DNA of 64,000 nt from Styela clava (GCF_964204865.1 NC_135255.1:7779135-7843134), one strand, 5' to 3'; numbered from the stretch's first letter, positions 10,684-23,287 are shown. The notes: generated by a model not told the origin, from the letters alone. Numbers and translations: made by a program.

Positions 10684-11759
10684 GAGTATCGGGGTACCGT
10701 GACGGTACAGGGACTGTCATAGATATTTTAGGTCCTGTGACAATTGAAACATCAGTTGAAATATCTCGTGATATGAGTCAATTATGTACCGTATTATCGG
10801 ATCAGGTACCGAACCACAGTCAAACATTTCACATAAAAACGTTACTAAATAACATGCGTCAACTTAACACCAGCCGAATCGGGGTACAATTTTTGGTACA
10901 GTGACTGTCATAGCCGTTTAGGGCTGATGGACAATTCGACTACACTACACGGACAACTCACCAGGCCTAGGGTGGTGTAGCCAGTCTGCGGACAATTTTA
11001 TTCAAACCGCTATAAAACAAAAACCAATATATCTAACCCGTTAATTTTTTCACCGTGGGTGCATTGGCGGCATTTATTCTACACGCTAAACCTCGTATTA
11101 ACTTTCTACGACAAAGGGTTGAAGCTATACAAATCCCCAAAGTACGGCACTCGAAAGACGTATTTGCGACCGAACGACCAGTGTGCGACCACGGATTTCA
11201 AGCCTTGATCATCGTTTATGCTGCGTCGAGACTATCGCATACGCAGCCATACAGCAATCAAACAGACAAAACACGGTGGTCGCAAATTGGTTGACAATTG
11301 TTGGTCTTGTGACAGCGTGAAAACATTGGGCTTCTAATTGCATTTCTGACCGTCATATATTTCAAGAACACGGTTATTTCGAACAAAACTCGTTAAATTA
11401 TAAACAAAGCACCACATCACAGCAATCAAACAGACGAAAACACGGTGGCCGCAAATTGGTTGACAAAGATATTATCGACGTATCGGAAATGCACACCCCC
11501 TATTCCCCCTCCTTCAAATGTAGAAACGCGAAACTTTCAAATATGGTTGAAAGAAACACAACTCTACCCACCTGCCAAGTTTCATCTTTTTATTTCTCAT
11601 ATTTGTATGGATTTTCAAGCTTTTGACAGCTACGAGTTAGTTCAGTGTCACCGCGCTGTGTTACGGTACCAGAACTTCTGTCTTGTGACAGCGTGAATTG
11701 AAATTGCAAGATGGTCCGTTGGACACAAAATGGCGTCCGATATCCGCAGAACGTTTAGT
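10684..11759. other. Repeat-rich non-coding stretch
   Basis: No credible gene. A segment around 10689-10722 (ATCGGGGTACCGTGACGG ... ACTGTCATAG) recurs at 10878-10912. A 45-bp segment (CAGCAATCAAACAGAC ... GCAAATTGGTTGACAA) occurs at about 11251-11298 and 11421-11466. TCTTGTGACAGCGTGAA occurs at about 11315 and 11681. These look like pieces of a low-copy repeat. Confidence 0.4.
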
Positions 11760-12402
11760 GACGTCATAGCAAACAAAAACAAATCTTACAGAGCTAACAG
11801 AAATATTTGAAATAAATAAAAGTAATAGCCTTCTGGAGAAAAATTTCATCTTCAACCACTGAAAAGTTCAAAGCAATTAGTCCAGTAATCAAAGAGAAAA
11901 GCGACTTTTTAAAAACGTGTCAAAGAACAAGAACAACAACAACATAATATTGAAACGATCGTTATGTCCACTACGTGTCCAACAAATATCTACGGTACGG
12001 TACCAGTAAATAATCCCATACCTGACATGAATGGTAACCTGATGAAAGGCCGTGGTTCGCCACATGGTTAAGCTGTCTTATCGGCTTTCTTCTTCCCTAG
12101 GATAAATATGTAAATCATAACCCTACTCCCTCTCGTCGTTGAATCAATGAACATGAACTAACGGCCATAGCTAACTTTAAATATACAACGGGCGGGCGAA
12201 CAGCGTCTCCTACCAATGTGTTCTTTATTGGACACGAAATGGACATAACGATCGTTTCAATATTATGTTGTTGTTGTTCTTTGACACGTTTTTAAAAAGT
12301 CGCTTTTCTCTTCGAATACTGGACCAATTGCTTTGAAATTTTTAGTGGTTAAAGATAAAATTTTTCTCCAGAAGGCTATTACTTTTTTTTTTGCTATGAC
12401 GT
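11760..12402. repeat. Foldback element with long inverted arms
   Basis: The left arm (11760-11982) and right arm (about 12228-12402) are inverted copies of each other. They share GACGTCATAGCAAA, TAATAGCCTTCTGGAGAAAAA, AAAAGCGACTTTTTAAAAACGTG and CATAATATTGAAACGATCG in order. The right arm lacks about 50 bp present in the left. The 245-bp spacer holds a SINE fragment (12011-12125). The arms hold no ORF, so this is probably a non-autonomous foldback. Confidence 0.75.
12011..12125 (+). mobile_element. SINE fragment (3' part)
   Basis: It matches the 3' half of the tRNA-derived SINE at 24924-25262: AATCCCATACC, GAATGGTAACC, AGGCCGTGGTTCGCC, TTATCGGCTTTC and GGATAAATATGTAAATC. The tRNA-like head is absent. 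It lies in the spacer of the foldback. Confidence 0.8.
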
Positions 12403-13281
12403 CATCAAAATTATTGCCATTGGGTGGCGCTACGTGTCCATATATTTGAGCATAGCTCTCTTGTATTATATGTTCATGTTCTATCTCCCATCCTGATGAC
12501 GCCATTCAATTAATGAGCGATGATATATCGTTTTTTCTTAGTATCTAGCAGATTAGCGTAAACTAAAAATCATTTTCGGGTACAAAACATGACATGTATA
12601 TATTACATTCGCTTCAATGTGCCTTCATAATGGAGTTATGGGATAATCCGACTGAAGGTACTTTTGGATAAGGTCGGTATAGACGCCATGCCATGATACT
12701 AGTTATTTAGTTCAAGAATATTGCCCCCAATTTCGGTGCAATTTATGATTTGAATTTATTTGTACCCATAAGAAAAAAAAGAATCACAAGACTACAGCGT
12801 TGCATTCAAGACTGGAAAATTCAAGAAAAAAAATTTAGTCTATGACGTTCACGACTTTTAGTCAACTCTATAAATTGGTACCCTGCATGAGATTCTGCAA
12901 AACAGAACACACAGACACATGACAAACACCCTTTTTTCAAGTAGCCTAGCAAAAGCGTCATTTTAAGCATATCCACGAACGGATTTGAAATATTGTCGTT
13001 TGATATTGTCCACTCTGCGAGGGTTTTTGGGAATTGTCCATTGCACTGCATATGCAAAAATGGTCAATCAAACTCAATAAACCAGAATGTTCACACAAAT
13101 CACACATTGTATTTCGTATCCGCGGTTGTGACACTGATAATGTCAGCGGAATTTCTCCCGCTTACGGCGTCATAGCCACTCATCAATATAAGATGGAATG
13201 GAATCCCCGTTTATAGTCATACCACATATTTCAATATCGTTCGTACGAGTTCCTGTAGTGGACACAAACCGTCGTGAATGG
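12403..13281. other. Unannotated stretch
   Basis: About 880 bp. Apart from the inverse match of 12430-12462 to 10183-10212 I see no gene, terminal repeat or array here. Confidence 0.3.
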
Positions 13282-14151
13282 TTAACTCCGGTGGACATAA
13301 TTCTGTAGGAGATCTAAAATAAAATGATGAAATAATTTATCAGGAAAAGCGATGAAGTAATACAATATAAAATACTAGACCTATTATTGTAGGAGTCCCA
13401 CTGATTCGACCATATCTCAGATCCAGGAGCAACGTGCGGAGCGACTCCCTCCAACGTTGTCCGATCTCGACTTGGCACGAGCCAAAGAAAACATTCTCTG
13501 AAACAGAAATATTGTTTGAATTAAGTGCCTGTGGTCATACGACAATAAGATTTTGCTGATTACCTGGCCTCCAATTCAACTCCGCCGAAAACCCATTGCT
13601 TCCGAATGGGTCTTGCTCAGGCTTTCGACCCCGTTGTCCTCCTTCCATCATTTTATCAATGGCCGCAAAATGACTAGAACCACCTTGCCCACCTACAACT
13701 GCTGGTTGTCTTATCAGATCAGTTGAGCATATCTGCAGCAAATTAATGGGGTTTCATTTTGTGTGTGACATTAAACGTTTGTTTAAACAATTAATGAATA
13801 CGTACCCAACGCATGAAATTGCTCCAATCAACGCACGTACCTTTTGGGGGAGGTAGCTTTTGACATCCTGCACTCGTGCATGATGCCGTCTTGATTAGTA
13901 GGTTAGCCCCAACGGTATAGGTAGAAATGTGACTGATTGTCTTAATTCTAAGTGGTTTCCTTCCAAAATGTCCAATAAAATTGTCTTATGACAACTCTGA
14001 AAGATCAACACACGCATATTAGTCCATTACAAAAATTTTAACTCACCCCTCTGGGACATCGGCAAACATGACGATCGTTTTTCTAGCCCCTCCGTTTCTC
14101 AACCGACAGTGAGCGTGGCACGCTGTGGCGCAAGCTAAAAGCCCATGTCCC
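13282..14151 (-). CDS. Unrecognised multi-exon gene or recent pseudogene, C-terminal part
   Basis: Five candidate minus-strand exons, each with splice signals and matching phases: 14151-14047, 13947-13806, 13732-13564, 13497-13381 and 13313-13282 (ending in TAA). Introns are only 60-100 bp. Reading through the junctions leaves about 185 codons without a stop. The product is cysteine-rich at first (CATACHAHC, then KTASCTSAGC), with a KGTCVDWSNFMRW segment. It then has a Gly/Arg-rich stretch (MMEGGQRGRKPEQDPFGSN) and a basic, leucine-rich end (IGQRWRESLRTLLLDLRYG). I do not recognise the family and assign no function. The first exon begins after a CTTCTGCAG acceptor, so more coding sequence should lie upstream; I could not find it. 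It could be a fragment carried by a transposon. The terminal exon is the least certain. Confidence 0.4.
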
Positions 14152-14157
14152 CTGCAG

Positions 14158-14473
14158 AAGTCGGTTGTCAAATACACCGATAACTATAGCATTCAAGTGG
14201 TGCAGGTGCAGTTTATTCCGCCAACGACCTGTACTCTAAGTCTACTACACTACACACCTGTACTCTACACTACACACGAGAAAAATGAAACATCAAGTCA
14301 GCGTTGCCAGATCCCAGTGATTCCCAAGCCAAGATACGACACAAAAAAGTAAGCCAAAAATTTTATCAAGTAAAAAACTCAAAAGCCCCGTGATTTGTCA
14401 GATTCGAAACTCTTGACACACTTGGATTACATTTCTAAAATGAATAACCAAATAAGAAGAAATATTAGGCGTC
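14158..14473. other. Unannotated spacer
   Basis: Contains a short near-tandem CTGTACTCTA/CTACACTACACAC repeat (about 14230-14278). Nothing else identifiable. Confidence 0.3.
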
Positions 14474-14728
14474 AATAGACAATATGTTTATTTCGTCGTG
14501 CAAGAAATCACAACACAAATACAAAACAAAAAGATTTTTATGCATTACACTCAATTACAGTAACGGATTTCATTGCAATTGATAGGAAGTCGCGAAGGAC
14601 CAGAAATGGTCATCATAAGTCTGCGACACCAAGATTTAAAATGAGTCATTCAAAAATTTTACCAACAAGGTAGGTATTGATATAAATGATTGAAAGAGAT
14701 AGAAAAAAAAAAGTCGGGAAAATTCAAG
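14474..14728 (-). mobile_element. 5'-truncated LINE 3' tail, family T1
   Basis: This segment is the inverse of 41551-41859. Both share, in order, GAATTTTCCCGACTTTT, TCAACCTTGTTGG-like, GGTGTCGCAGACTT, ATGACCATT(C/T)CTGGTCCTTCGCGACTTCCT, TGAAATCCGTTACTG and TTGTGATTTCTTGCACGACGAAATAAAC. They end in short TATTGTC(TATTG) repeats. Such simple-repeat 3' ends are typical of CR1/L2-type LINEs, so I read both as 5'-truncated 3' UTR copies. No coding sequence remains. Confidence 0.7.
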
Positions 14729-16600
14729 AGGACACCAATATTTTACAATTTAATATATATATACAATACAGGGTGCCGGTTTAGTATGTGATATATCTAC
14801 ATGTTTCTACTTGAATTTGCGATATACCGCAAAAGATTCTTCTTATACTTAACTATTAAAAAAATGATGCTTATTCTGCGAGTGTTTTAAAGTGTTGGCG
14901 ATTATAAACTGGTTTACGTGATTAAAACCATCATTTTTTTTTCATAACATGATCCAACCACGTGCTGTTTACAGACACTGCCGCACTAATAGATAATTTT
15001 AGTACTATTTTCCAGATGGTTCGCTAGACTAAATTTTGATTACAGCAACTAAACTAAAGTTATGCGGATGGCATAATGACAATTAAGTTATTTGATTTCT
15101 TCAAACTATTTTTTGAAAACACGACTAGAAACCGACAAATAACACACAAAATAATGAAAACTAGGCGAAGTTTACAACCCTACATGAATATCTATCTGAG
15201 CGGCCGCAGAAATTGCAATTGTTATGTCATTGTTGACTTATTTCTGAGTGGTTGAGGCAATGGGCATATTAAATTTGCTCATTTGTTGAGACAATCGATG
15301 CTCAGTGGAAATGCAAATGACAACAAGCCATCTGTCGCGGACGCTATTATTATGGCAAAACCGGGTTTAATTAGACATGATGTATCGGTATTTAAGGTTA
15401 GACCACAATGTTCGTAGTGGTTCAAAGTTTGTCCGAAAAAAACTTTGCAATTCCGAGAAGTCTTTTATGAACTATGTCAATCAAAAACGAGACTGAACTT
15501 CAGACAACTATAAGTAGTTGTTCCCCTTTTTATATTGAGCTTATATGATAAAACAATATTGTAGTGTTAATACAATAGAAACGTAATAGAGAATGCAAAA
15601 TAATGGCAATTAATCACACACATTTGATATCACGGTTATCATATAATTTAAATACCAAAAATTCTCCATTTTTTTATGTTTGTGCATTTTTCCTTTTTTA
15701 TTGCCACTATTCTTTCATTCTCTTTTATAATGTCAGCAGAATTTAAAAAACAATTTCACTTTGGCCTTCTTTTACCAATTTTACATTTGTATAAATAAAA
15801 TCGGCCAGCAAGCAAAATACAATTGCATATCATGTCAAAAAAATTCCGACAGTAAGGGCAAAATTAATGCCATGTTTTAAATACATCCACTGATTCAATT
15901 GCTCCCAGAATATTGATGAGTAATTACATTCATAAAATAGAGGATTGAAATTCTCGACTTGCACATTACTAGTCACATAGATTTGAAGCTACTAAATTGA
16001 ATCCGTATAGAACATCATTCAACACAATTGCTCTATGAAATAATTTGATGCGAAAAGACCTGAGTTTTGTTTCAATAGTGGAAAAATATACATTGGTATA
16101 GCATTTACAATATAACAATACAATTTTATTTCGTTCTTTCGTCTACAACACAGAACGCACATAAAAAGACAATACACAGACAATGGCGACAAAAAGACCG
16201 GAAACTTGGGCAAAACCTAGAGTAAGGTTTATAGCAAACGTTGTAACCAGCGTTTGTGCCCATTCACCCACACTCACACAAGTGGAAAAACACATCACGA
16301 CAATCTAACTGAGAAAAATAAATTCAGAAACAGCATACATAAACACGAAAAAGTAATATTCACGGGCGAAGCTTACTTTTATAGTTTTATATAATTTTGA
16401 TGAGTAAAAGGGGTGAAGATTGCGAAATAAGTAGAATGAGAGTTATGTGTCGGTGCATGTGCAGAAATGCGAATCCTAATACTGTAATAACATAGGTTCG
16501 AGTTTAGAAAGTTTTCATTTAAAAATTTATAATCTTGAGCATTTGACAATGATGGTCAGCCATAGACTTAACTTAGTTCTGACACCAGTTTTAACTAACC
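14729..16600. other. Long AT-rich stretch without identifiable genes
   Basis: About 1.9 kb. I searched both strands by eye for domains, inverted ends and tandem arrays and found nothing I can name. One CACATGTT/TCGGTATT segment near 15380 looks anonymous. Confidence 0.3.
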
Positions 16601-18856
16601 AAAATCTTCAGTATGTCGCCTTCTCTACGCTGATATCCTAAACTAATCCCTCTTCTTGCCGAACGCTTAAAAATCTAGTTGTGAAAATCTTGTCTGATCT
16701 TCAATTGAGATAACTTTTGTTTCTCCAAGAGTATCATGAGCTTCTTATAAAGATATCATCTTCCCAGATAAGTAAATGACGGCCCTTAGACCTAGCTCGG
16801 ATATGAATCCCATTATTCCCGAATCAGACTTATAAATTTATTATCAAATGCAAATTTCTCCAACACTTTATGTAGGTACTCCAAATCTACAGAATCAAAT
16901 GCTTTCATAAGGTACAGCGACAATAGCGCATTTTTTCCGATAATGTTTTTTTTCTTGTTGACATACATTTCTAATAATACTGAGGATTTCACTAATTCTT
17001 CTTCCTGGTATTGCAGCTTGGTTTTTCTCTATAATATTAGGTAGTAAACTTTGGATTCTAGTTGTCAAAAATCTTTGTGATAATTTTGTAGTCTGAAGTT
17101 ACTAAAGTTATTCTATAGTTTTCTATTTCATCTTCTGCCCCCTTTTTGTGTATCAGTGTTATATAACCAATTTTTTAAGCACCAGATATATGCTCTCCTT
17201 CGTACAATTCTTTTATTACCATTGTGAATACTTCTTTTATTATGTTCCAGAATTTTCTGTAAAATTCTATTCCCAGACCATCAATCTGGTCCTGGAGTTT
17301 TTCCCTTTTTAACGCTTTTTAATAGTTTGAAATATTTCTTCTCTTTCTATATTTTGATGTAATATTTCATTTTCTTCTTATTACACTTTTCTTTCTGTTG
17401 TTGTTACCCTATTCAAAAATATATTTCATAATGTCTCATTGCAATTCACTTTACTATATAATAGTAGTAGTACTTTGTAAAAGTCGAGTAACAATATTCA
17501 TTTTGTCCTGCAGTTTATTTTGTATTGTGCAGTTTTTGTCTTTCAATTTTCTAATTGTTGTTTTCATATGTCTGGTTTTTAATTGTTTGAAAAAGATTTA
17601 GTACATTTTTCGTAGTGGTCATATTTTTCTGCAGGATTCTAAATTAATAGTTTTTTTTCATCTTTCTCTTTTGTTTTCTTGATTATTTCACTTTTCTTTT
17701 TATTTAGCTAGGTCAAAACTCTTTCTCCATTATCCAATTTTTCCTTAAGTTCTTGCAGTTTCCCCATATCTCTTCTATGTTGCTCTTTTTCTGCTCTGAG
17801 CATCTTGACAGAGAATTCAACTATGAGGTCTTTTATTTTATGTTTTATCTTTATCCATTTACGTTTAATTAAAGTTAGCATTGATATGTATATCAGCATA
17901 ACGGTCTTTTTATATATTTTGATAGTTTCTTCTAAAATTTTAGCTTGTTTCCATATTTTTATCTAATTCAATCTTTCGTTGTAATTTATTTGTTTTTTGT
18001 TCTTCTTGTCTTTGCTCTTCTGCTTTTTTTTTTTTTTTGTAACTGGACTATAAGATATATCTTCTTGTTTGTCATCTTCCATTTTTTTATTATTTTTTTT
18101 TTGTCTTTTGTGTAATACAGTGCTTCCTGAGCTGTATGTATTTTCACAATCTGTTTCTTTATTTTTCTTCAATGTACACTTCGTTGATCTATTTCTTGAT
18201 CATCAGTACTAATTTTTGACAAATTTCCAAATATTTTAGCCCTGATGTCTATTTTTTCTTTTTCTCTTGTGGTTTCATTTGGTGTGCTCTGTCCATCATT
18301 TCATTTTATCTGAATTGTTTTTTATCTTTGTATTGTGCTATTTGGTTCCAGTATCATGAATTGATTTTTTTCTAAAGCTTGATAAACTGTATTCAGTAGA
18401 TGATTCAATCACTACGTCTGTTTCTTTACTTGCCAAAGCAGTGTATTCATGGGAATTGCAATACCGAAATGCAATACCTCATTTTCCTCAATATAGTATT
18501 GTCTTACTCGGTTGACGATTCGTTCAATACATCATTCTGTTCGTTATTCTCACTAGTCTTCAAACTATTCATTATTTGTGTCCTTTCTGGAATTTTTTGC
18601 TTTCCATTGAAGGTTCTATATCTTTCTAATTTTGGGATATAATACTCACAATTTTCCACCATGTTGTCAATATTTCCACATATTCGACATGTTGGTTTTT
18701 GTCCATAATATTTTACGAACAGTGAACATCCTTTGATTTTGTCATAACTTTTTATCGGATTATCTATTAAGTCAGACTTTTTTATGAGAAATCTTCTCAT
18801 ACCATTTTTCATTCCTTTTCCATCTTCAACTTGTTCAATTACCTCACATATATACA
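16600..18856 (-). pseudogene. Dead Tx1/L1-like LINE: ORF1 end, ORF2 linker and reverse transcriptase
   Basis: Minus-strand frames, broken by stops and shifts, follow LINE order. At 18812-18504 is the end of ORF1, with an RRFLIKKSD stretch and a CCHC-type knuckle (CRICGNIDNMVENC). A lysine-rich tail lies at 18172-17963. An ORF2 linker helix (WIKIKHKIKDL, EKEQHRRDMGKLQELKEKL) lies at 17899-17708. The reverse transcriptase lies at about 17310-16790: KTPGPD, then EFYRKFW, LIHKKG, ENYR, DYKIITKI and AFDSVDLEYL (catalytic motif A). This is the layout of the Tx1/L1 group. The apurinic endonuclease expected between ORF1 and the linker is missing, so the copy is internally deleted as well as decayed. 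Its ORF1 continues at 21914-22330, on the other side of a hAT insertion. Confidence 0.75.
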
Positions 18857-18864
18857 GTATATAT

Positions 18865-21800
18865 CAGTGGCGGCGCGTCAATAGGGCCAACCGGGGCAAT
18901 GCCCCGGTTGTTTTTTCGGTATAATAAAAAATATTCGAAAAATACCTCAATATCGGTTGCACAGACTGTCTACACTAGCCATATTCTCCCGACATGGTTC
19001 ATTTTTCGCTCGCAAAGCCTTCGCCGACCGTCGACGTTGCGACGCCGATTTTGCCCCGGTTGCTCATTGTATATCGTATTCTCTCTTTTATCTTCCACTC
19101 GCCGCGTTTGTTTCGTTTGTTTTCCGTTTCTTTTACTAAATCATCGGGGCCGATCGGGGCTAGCCCCGAAATTATGACGACACAATGCCGACGTTTCTTA
19201 CAACAACGTGTTGACATATTCACGCATTCCTTCTCGTTCGTTGGTTGCTTGAAGAGTTGATAGTTTCCTCGCCTTCGTTTTTGTCGCTTGTTTCGCTATT
19301 TGAATCAGTTAGAGACCTTTAGTCCATTTGCTTTCGATTTTCCACATTCCTTTTGAGCTCCTCACTTCTTTCCGGCTTCGCATTTCTTAGCCTTAGACCT
19401 CATAATGAATAAGGTTGATGCACTACTTCGCACTCCGTTTTCGCAGCTGCCGCTGGAACAAAAATTAGAGGTACAACGTCTTGGGCCTTATCAACCAAAA
19501 AATTGTTCACTGGAACAATCCCATGACGGAGGAAAGCGTCGGCGTACATTCTGCGCAGAAACTTGGTATAAAAAACACGAATGGTTGTGTTACAGCGAGG
19601 ACAAAAATGCACTTTTTTGTTTTTATTGCCTACTTTTTGCTACCGCCCGTGACTCACGTTGGTGTAAATTTGGTTTTAGAGATCTTAAACATCTTTCCGA
19701 GCGTGCCAGGGATCAACAATCTTCTATGGAGCATCTGGACAATGCAGTAAAATACCGAACATTCGGAAATGTTAATATTGCAGCACAGTTGGATGAAGGA
19801 CGCGCGGTTTGTATTCGTCGGCACAACCAAAACGTCGAGAAAAACCGCCATGTTCTCGGTCGATTGATAGATGTTTTGAAGTTCATTGGTTGTCACGAGC
19901 TGTCCCTCCGTGGGCACGATGAACGGGCTGGCTCTTCTAATAGAGGGGTATTTTTGGATATGGTTGAATACACCGCATCCCTAGATACAGTATTGAGAGA
20001 TCATCTTGATGCCGCAACTGTTTCGAAAGGGACATCTATGGATATCCAAAATGATTTGCTCGACTCAATGTATAAAATTTATTTACAACATTTGGCTCTG
20101 GAAATTGAGAATTGCCAGTTCCTTTCGATTCAGTCTGACGAGACAACTGACATCACGTGCGTTTCCCAACTGGCTGTGGTTTTTCGGTTTGTGAAAGATG
20201 GTAAACCTACCGAGAGATTTCACACCTTTGTACCAATCGTTGATCGCACGGCTTGAGGGATATCAGCTGTACTGAAAGAAGTGTTACAGCCTTACAACGC
20301 GAAGTCAAAATTGATAGCTCAAACTTATGACGGCGCGGCAGTCATGAGTGGGTCGAAACATGGTGTTCAAGTTTATATAAAAGAAGATTTTCCTCATGCG
20401 CATTTTTTACATTGTTATGCACACCAATTTAACCTCGTTATTAAAAATATGTGTCTTGATACCCCTCTCGTCCGTATATTTTTCCAAATGTTTCGGGGTT
20501 TTCTTCATTTTTTTCCGTTTCGCCGAAGCGCTCTGACCTCTTTCGCCAGATATGTAGCCGCCGTCTCCCAGCTTGTGCACCAACACGTTGGAACTTCCAA
20601 TCACGCGTGGTGCAGGGCGTGTCCGAAATTAGGTCTGAGCTCATTGAGTGTTTCAATGGCATTCAGAGCTCTCCGGTTTGGGACGAACGCTCTGTGAGGG
20701 AGGCGGCAGGTCTAAAGCGTCTGCTAGAAGATGGTGAGTTTTCATTTTTTCTCGCTTTTTTCTCCACAATATTCTATCACGTGGATGTATTATACGGCGC
20801 ATTGCAGTCAAGGCTAATGGATGGAGCGTCTGTGCAGTCGTGTATTTCAGACTTCTGCGATGCTGTATCTCGTATCCGGGAAACAATAAAATTCGACGAC
20901 ACATGGAGTGCTTCTTTACGCCGCGGGCAAACAACGCAGCGTTTGATTTTGTCTGCAAAGGAATGCTGTGACATTCTGGTGAATCAAATAGGCGATCGTC
21001 TGCGCACTGAACACCTTGCCGCGTTCTCTTTGATGAACCCCAAAAATTTTTCAAAATTTGCACGTCAATTTCCCATCCATTTGTTGGCTACTGTCTCCAA
21101 ATTTTACCCCATGATAAACGTGGGTAAATTGGAAAATGAATTGCGATGTATATACACCAATCAAACTTTTTTGAACATCACATCAACTTGCGCGCTCTAT
21201 GGGTTCCTCATAGATAACACTCTAGTAACTACCTTTGCGGCGTCTGCAAAATTTTTGGACATCATTTTGACGACGCCTATTTCTTCCGCCGACGCAGAGC
21301 GAACATTCAGCACGCTGAAGCGTATTAAAACGTATCTCAGAAACACAATGAAGCAAGATAGATTAAATTCCTTGGCTGTTTTATCCATTCACAGAGACGT
21401 TATTTCTGGGATGCATGACTTTAATCAGCGCGTTATTGAGCATTTTGCTTCCAAGAAACCGCGGCGTGTTGCATATATGTTCAAGCAGTAGAAGTCTAGC
21501 AGCATATATATCTATGAGTGAGCGACGCATGTCCTTATCTTTGCATTAACTTTCCTTTCTTCATAGTAACGTTTTAAACCTTATTTTAGGTTTTGTCTGC
21601 TTTCCCGAAGTTTCTGTTAATATGTCATTGTATTTATCTGGGTAAATATTGCCTTTCCTTTTGAAAGAGGTTTCAAAATAAACTATGTCTATATTTATTA
21701 ATCCCTTGACTTGGACCGGTTTTAAAGACACTTTCTTATCGTTAAAAATTGTCGCTTTTGCTGATTGGTTGTCACCGATGGAATGGTTTTTATACTCATA

Positions 21801-21905
21801 AAATGATGGGAGAACTTACAGCGCTCATCCTGTCCCCGTAGATAGGGGTGACTTGGTCCCGCAGTAGCCTGCCCCGGTTGTCAAAATGACCACGCGCCGC
21901 CACTG
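18865..21905 (+). mobile_element. hAT transposon inserted into the Tx1-like LINE
   Basis: 3,041 bp, starting CAGTGGCGGCGCGT and ending ACGCGCCGCCACTG. Subterminal AACCGGGGCA repeats are inverted between the ends. The flanks carry an exact 8-bp duplication, GTATATAT (18857-18864 and 21906-21913). These are hAT hallmarks. It encodes one transposase in the plus direction (19405-21491), now broken. It sits within ORF1 of the minus-strand LINE, whose halves rejoin across it, so the hAT element came later. Confidence 0.95.
19405..21491 (+). pseudogene. Broken hAT transposase (ZMYM1/TTF-finger type)
   Basis: It begins with a short leader and a TTF-type zinc finger (FCAETWYKKHEWLCYS ... FCFYCLLFA, residues about 48-85). 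A DUF4371-like/RNase H-like catalytic region follows, including SDETTDITCVSQLAVVFRFV. Then come QTYDGAAVMSG and the FLHCYAHQFNLVI segment. The hAT C-terminal dimerisation motif lies near the end (SSADAERTFSTLKRIKTYLRN). Two lesions are visible: an in-frame TGA at 20254-20256, and a frameshift between about 20490 and 20550 that moves the frame to the one running to 21491. The domestic relatives of this type are ZMYM1-like proteins, but terminal repeats show this one is still a transposon. Confidence 0.9.
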
Positions 21906-21913
21906 GTATATAT

Positions 21914-22330
21914 ATATCCACAAATTTGTTAAAATCTTTCTCTTGTACAATTATTTGTTACTGGAAGTGGAACTCCGTATACAGTTACCACCACATTTTC
22001 TGTCACGCACAATCTATGATATGGTGAGTTTTGGTGTTGTTTTTTCAGATTCCATAAGTTTTTATCAGTCTCCACTGCGATTTTTCTCGTTTTGAATGTT
22101 ATGTCTATTGTTAATCTTGATGTTACTACAAATACGTCAACTTCTTTGAACTCGATTCCTGTTTTTTCAAAAAATATTCATATGTCAGGTCTTTGTATTC
22201 CCATTGGCATCATTTCTTCCATAAACCTGACGTACATGCATTTGGAACGATCAAGTGTATTCCTTTCTTCCTGATTATTTTCTCTGTTTGCTTTCTTAGC
22301 CCTCGTCAGTACTTTTGTTGTCACCTTTAA
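21914..22330 (-). pseudogene. ORF1 start of the dead Tx1/L1-like LINE, cut off by the hAT insertion
   Basis: Read on the minus strand, decayed frames give an RSKCMYVRFMEEMMPMGIQ-like stretch and then VTVYGVPLPVTNN, typical of Tx1/L1-type ORF1 nucleic-acid-binding domains. The frame resumes beyond the hAT element at 18856 with EVIEQVEDGKGMKNGMRRF. Stops are present, so it is not functional. Confidence 0.6.
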
Positions 22331-23287
22331 CAAGTCAATATCGATAACTAAATTTTAATTGAATTATCGTACTTAATCAAACAGCGTATAATCTGCTTTA
22401 TTTTGAATAGCGAATCCCTTTTATTGAAGAAATATCACATGACCAGACGTGAAACAAAATCAAGTACATTGAATCAGATCTTTTCCTGTGTCCATTTTAT
22501 ATACCATGTTTCCATTCTAAATATTATTGCCGGTACCATGTAGATTTGCCATCAAAGTTCTAGCTCAAACAGTATCCCATCGTTCAACAAGTAGGCTACG
22601 CACCCGACGGCGGTCAGAAGATCCAAAGTCATTCTTCATCCAATTGTTCCAACCAATGGTGGAATAAACATTTAAATCAACAGTCCACTTTTCTCTTGCT
22701 TTTATTGGCAGAACAAATATTTAAATATATTTCTATGTTGCATTTATTTTTTTAATATCATTAATAAATTAATATATATCCATGTTAGGAAAAATGACAT
22801 CACTATTAATAAGGCTATCCATCCATTCATCTGGTTCGCACTGGTTCTATAAAACCGTCTCACGGAATTTTGTTAAAACAGCAAACCGGTTAGCATTACT
22901 TGTTACTGTCAATGTTCTGTTTATAACAGAATCGGCTGAAAAATAAGACTTTTGTGAAGGAAACTCCTGACAAAAAATTTGAATCCCACCACTGGATACA
23001 TCCGATGAGTTTATAATATTCTGTGTACTTTGATGCACTATATTCAATTTCAAATCTCTGAGATTCAAAGTACAATGTTAGTGGGGTAACCACGAACACC
23101 CTGGGTGCGCCATTTGCCATATTAAACATAAATTGCAACAAGAGAACAACAACAATTTAATCATTTAGTGAATGGTAATGACTTATTTACATATTTTGAA
23201 TTATGTCTAAAATATGGAATTGAATATAGTGCATCAGAGTACACAGAATATTATATATGACCTTGAAAACTCGATCTTTGCGTAACA
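22331..23287. other. Non-coding stretch with a small foldback
   Basis: No gene seen. A hairpin pairs about 23013-23050 (ATAATATTCTGTGTACTTTGATG...) with about 23219-23257 (its inverse, CATCAGAGTACACAGAATATTAT), with a 170-bp loop; it may be a MITE remnant. Confidence 0.45.

Noticed and set aside
13391-13500. A plus-strand exon-like frame (SPTDSTISQIQEQRAERLPP)
   Set aside because: It is antisense to an exon of the minus-strand candidate gene, which has better splice-phase continuity on both sides.
19000-19260. Open frames in three phases near the hAT left end
   Set aside because: They lie in the 5' untranslated part of the transposon and have no similarity to any domain I know.
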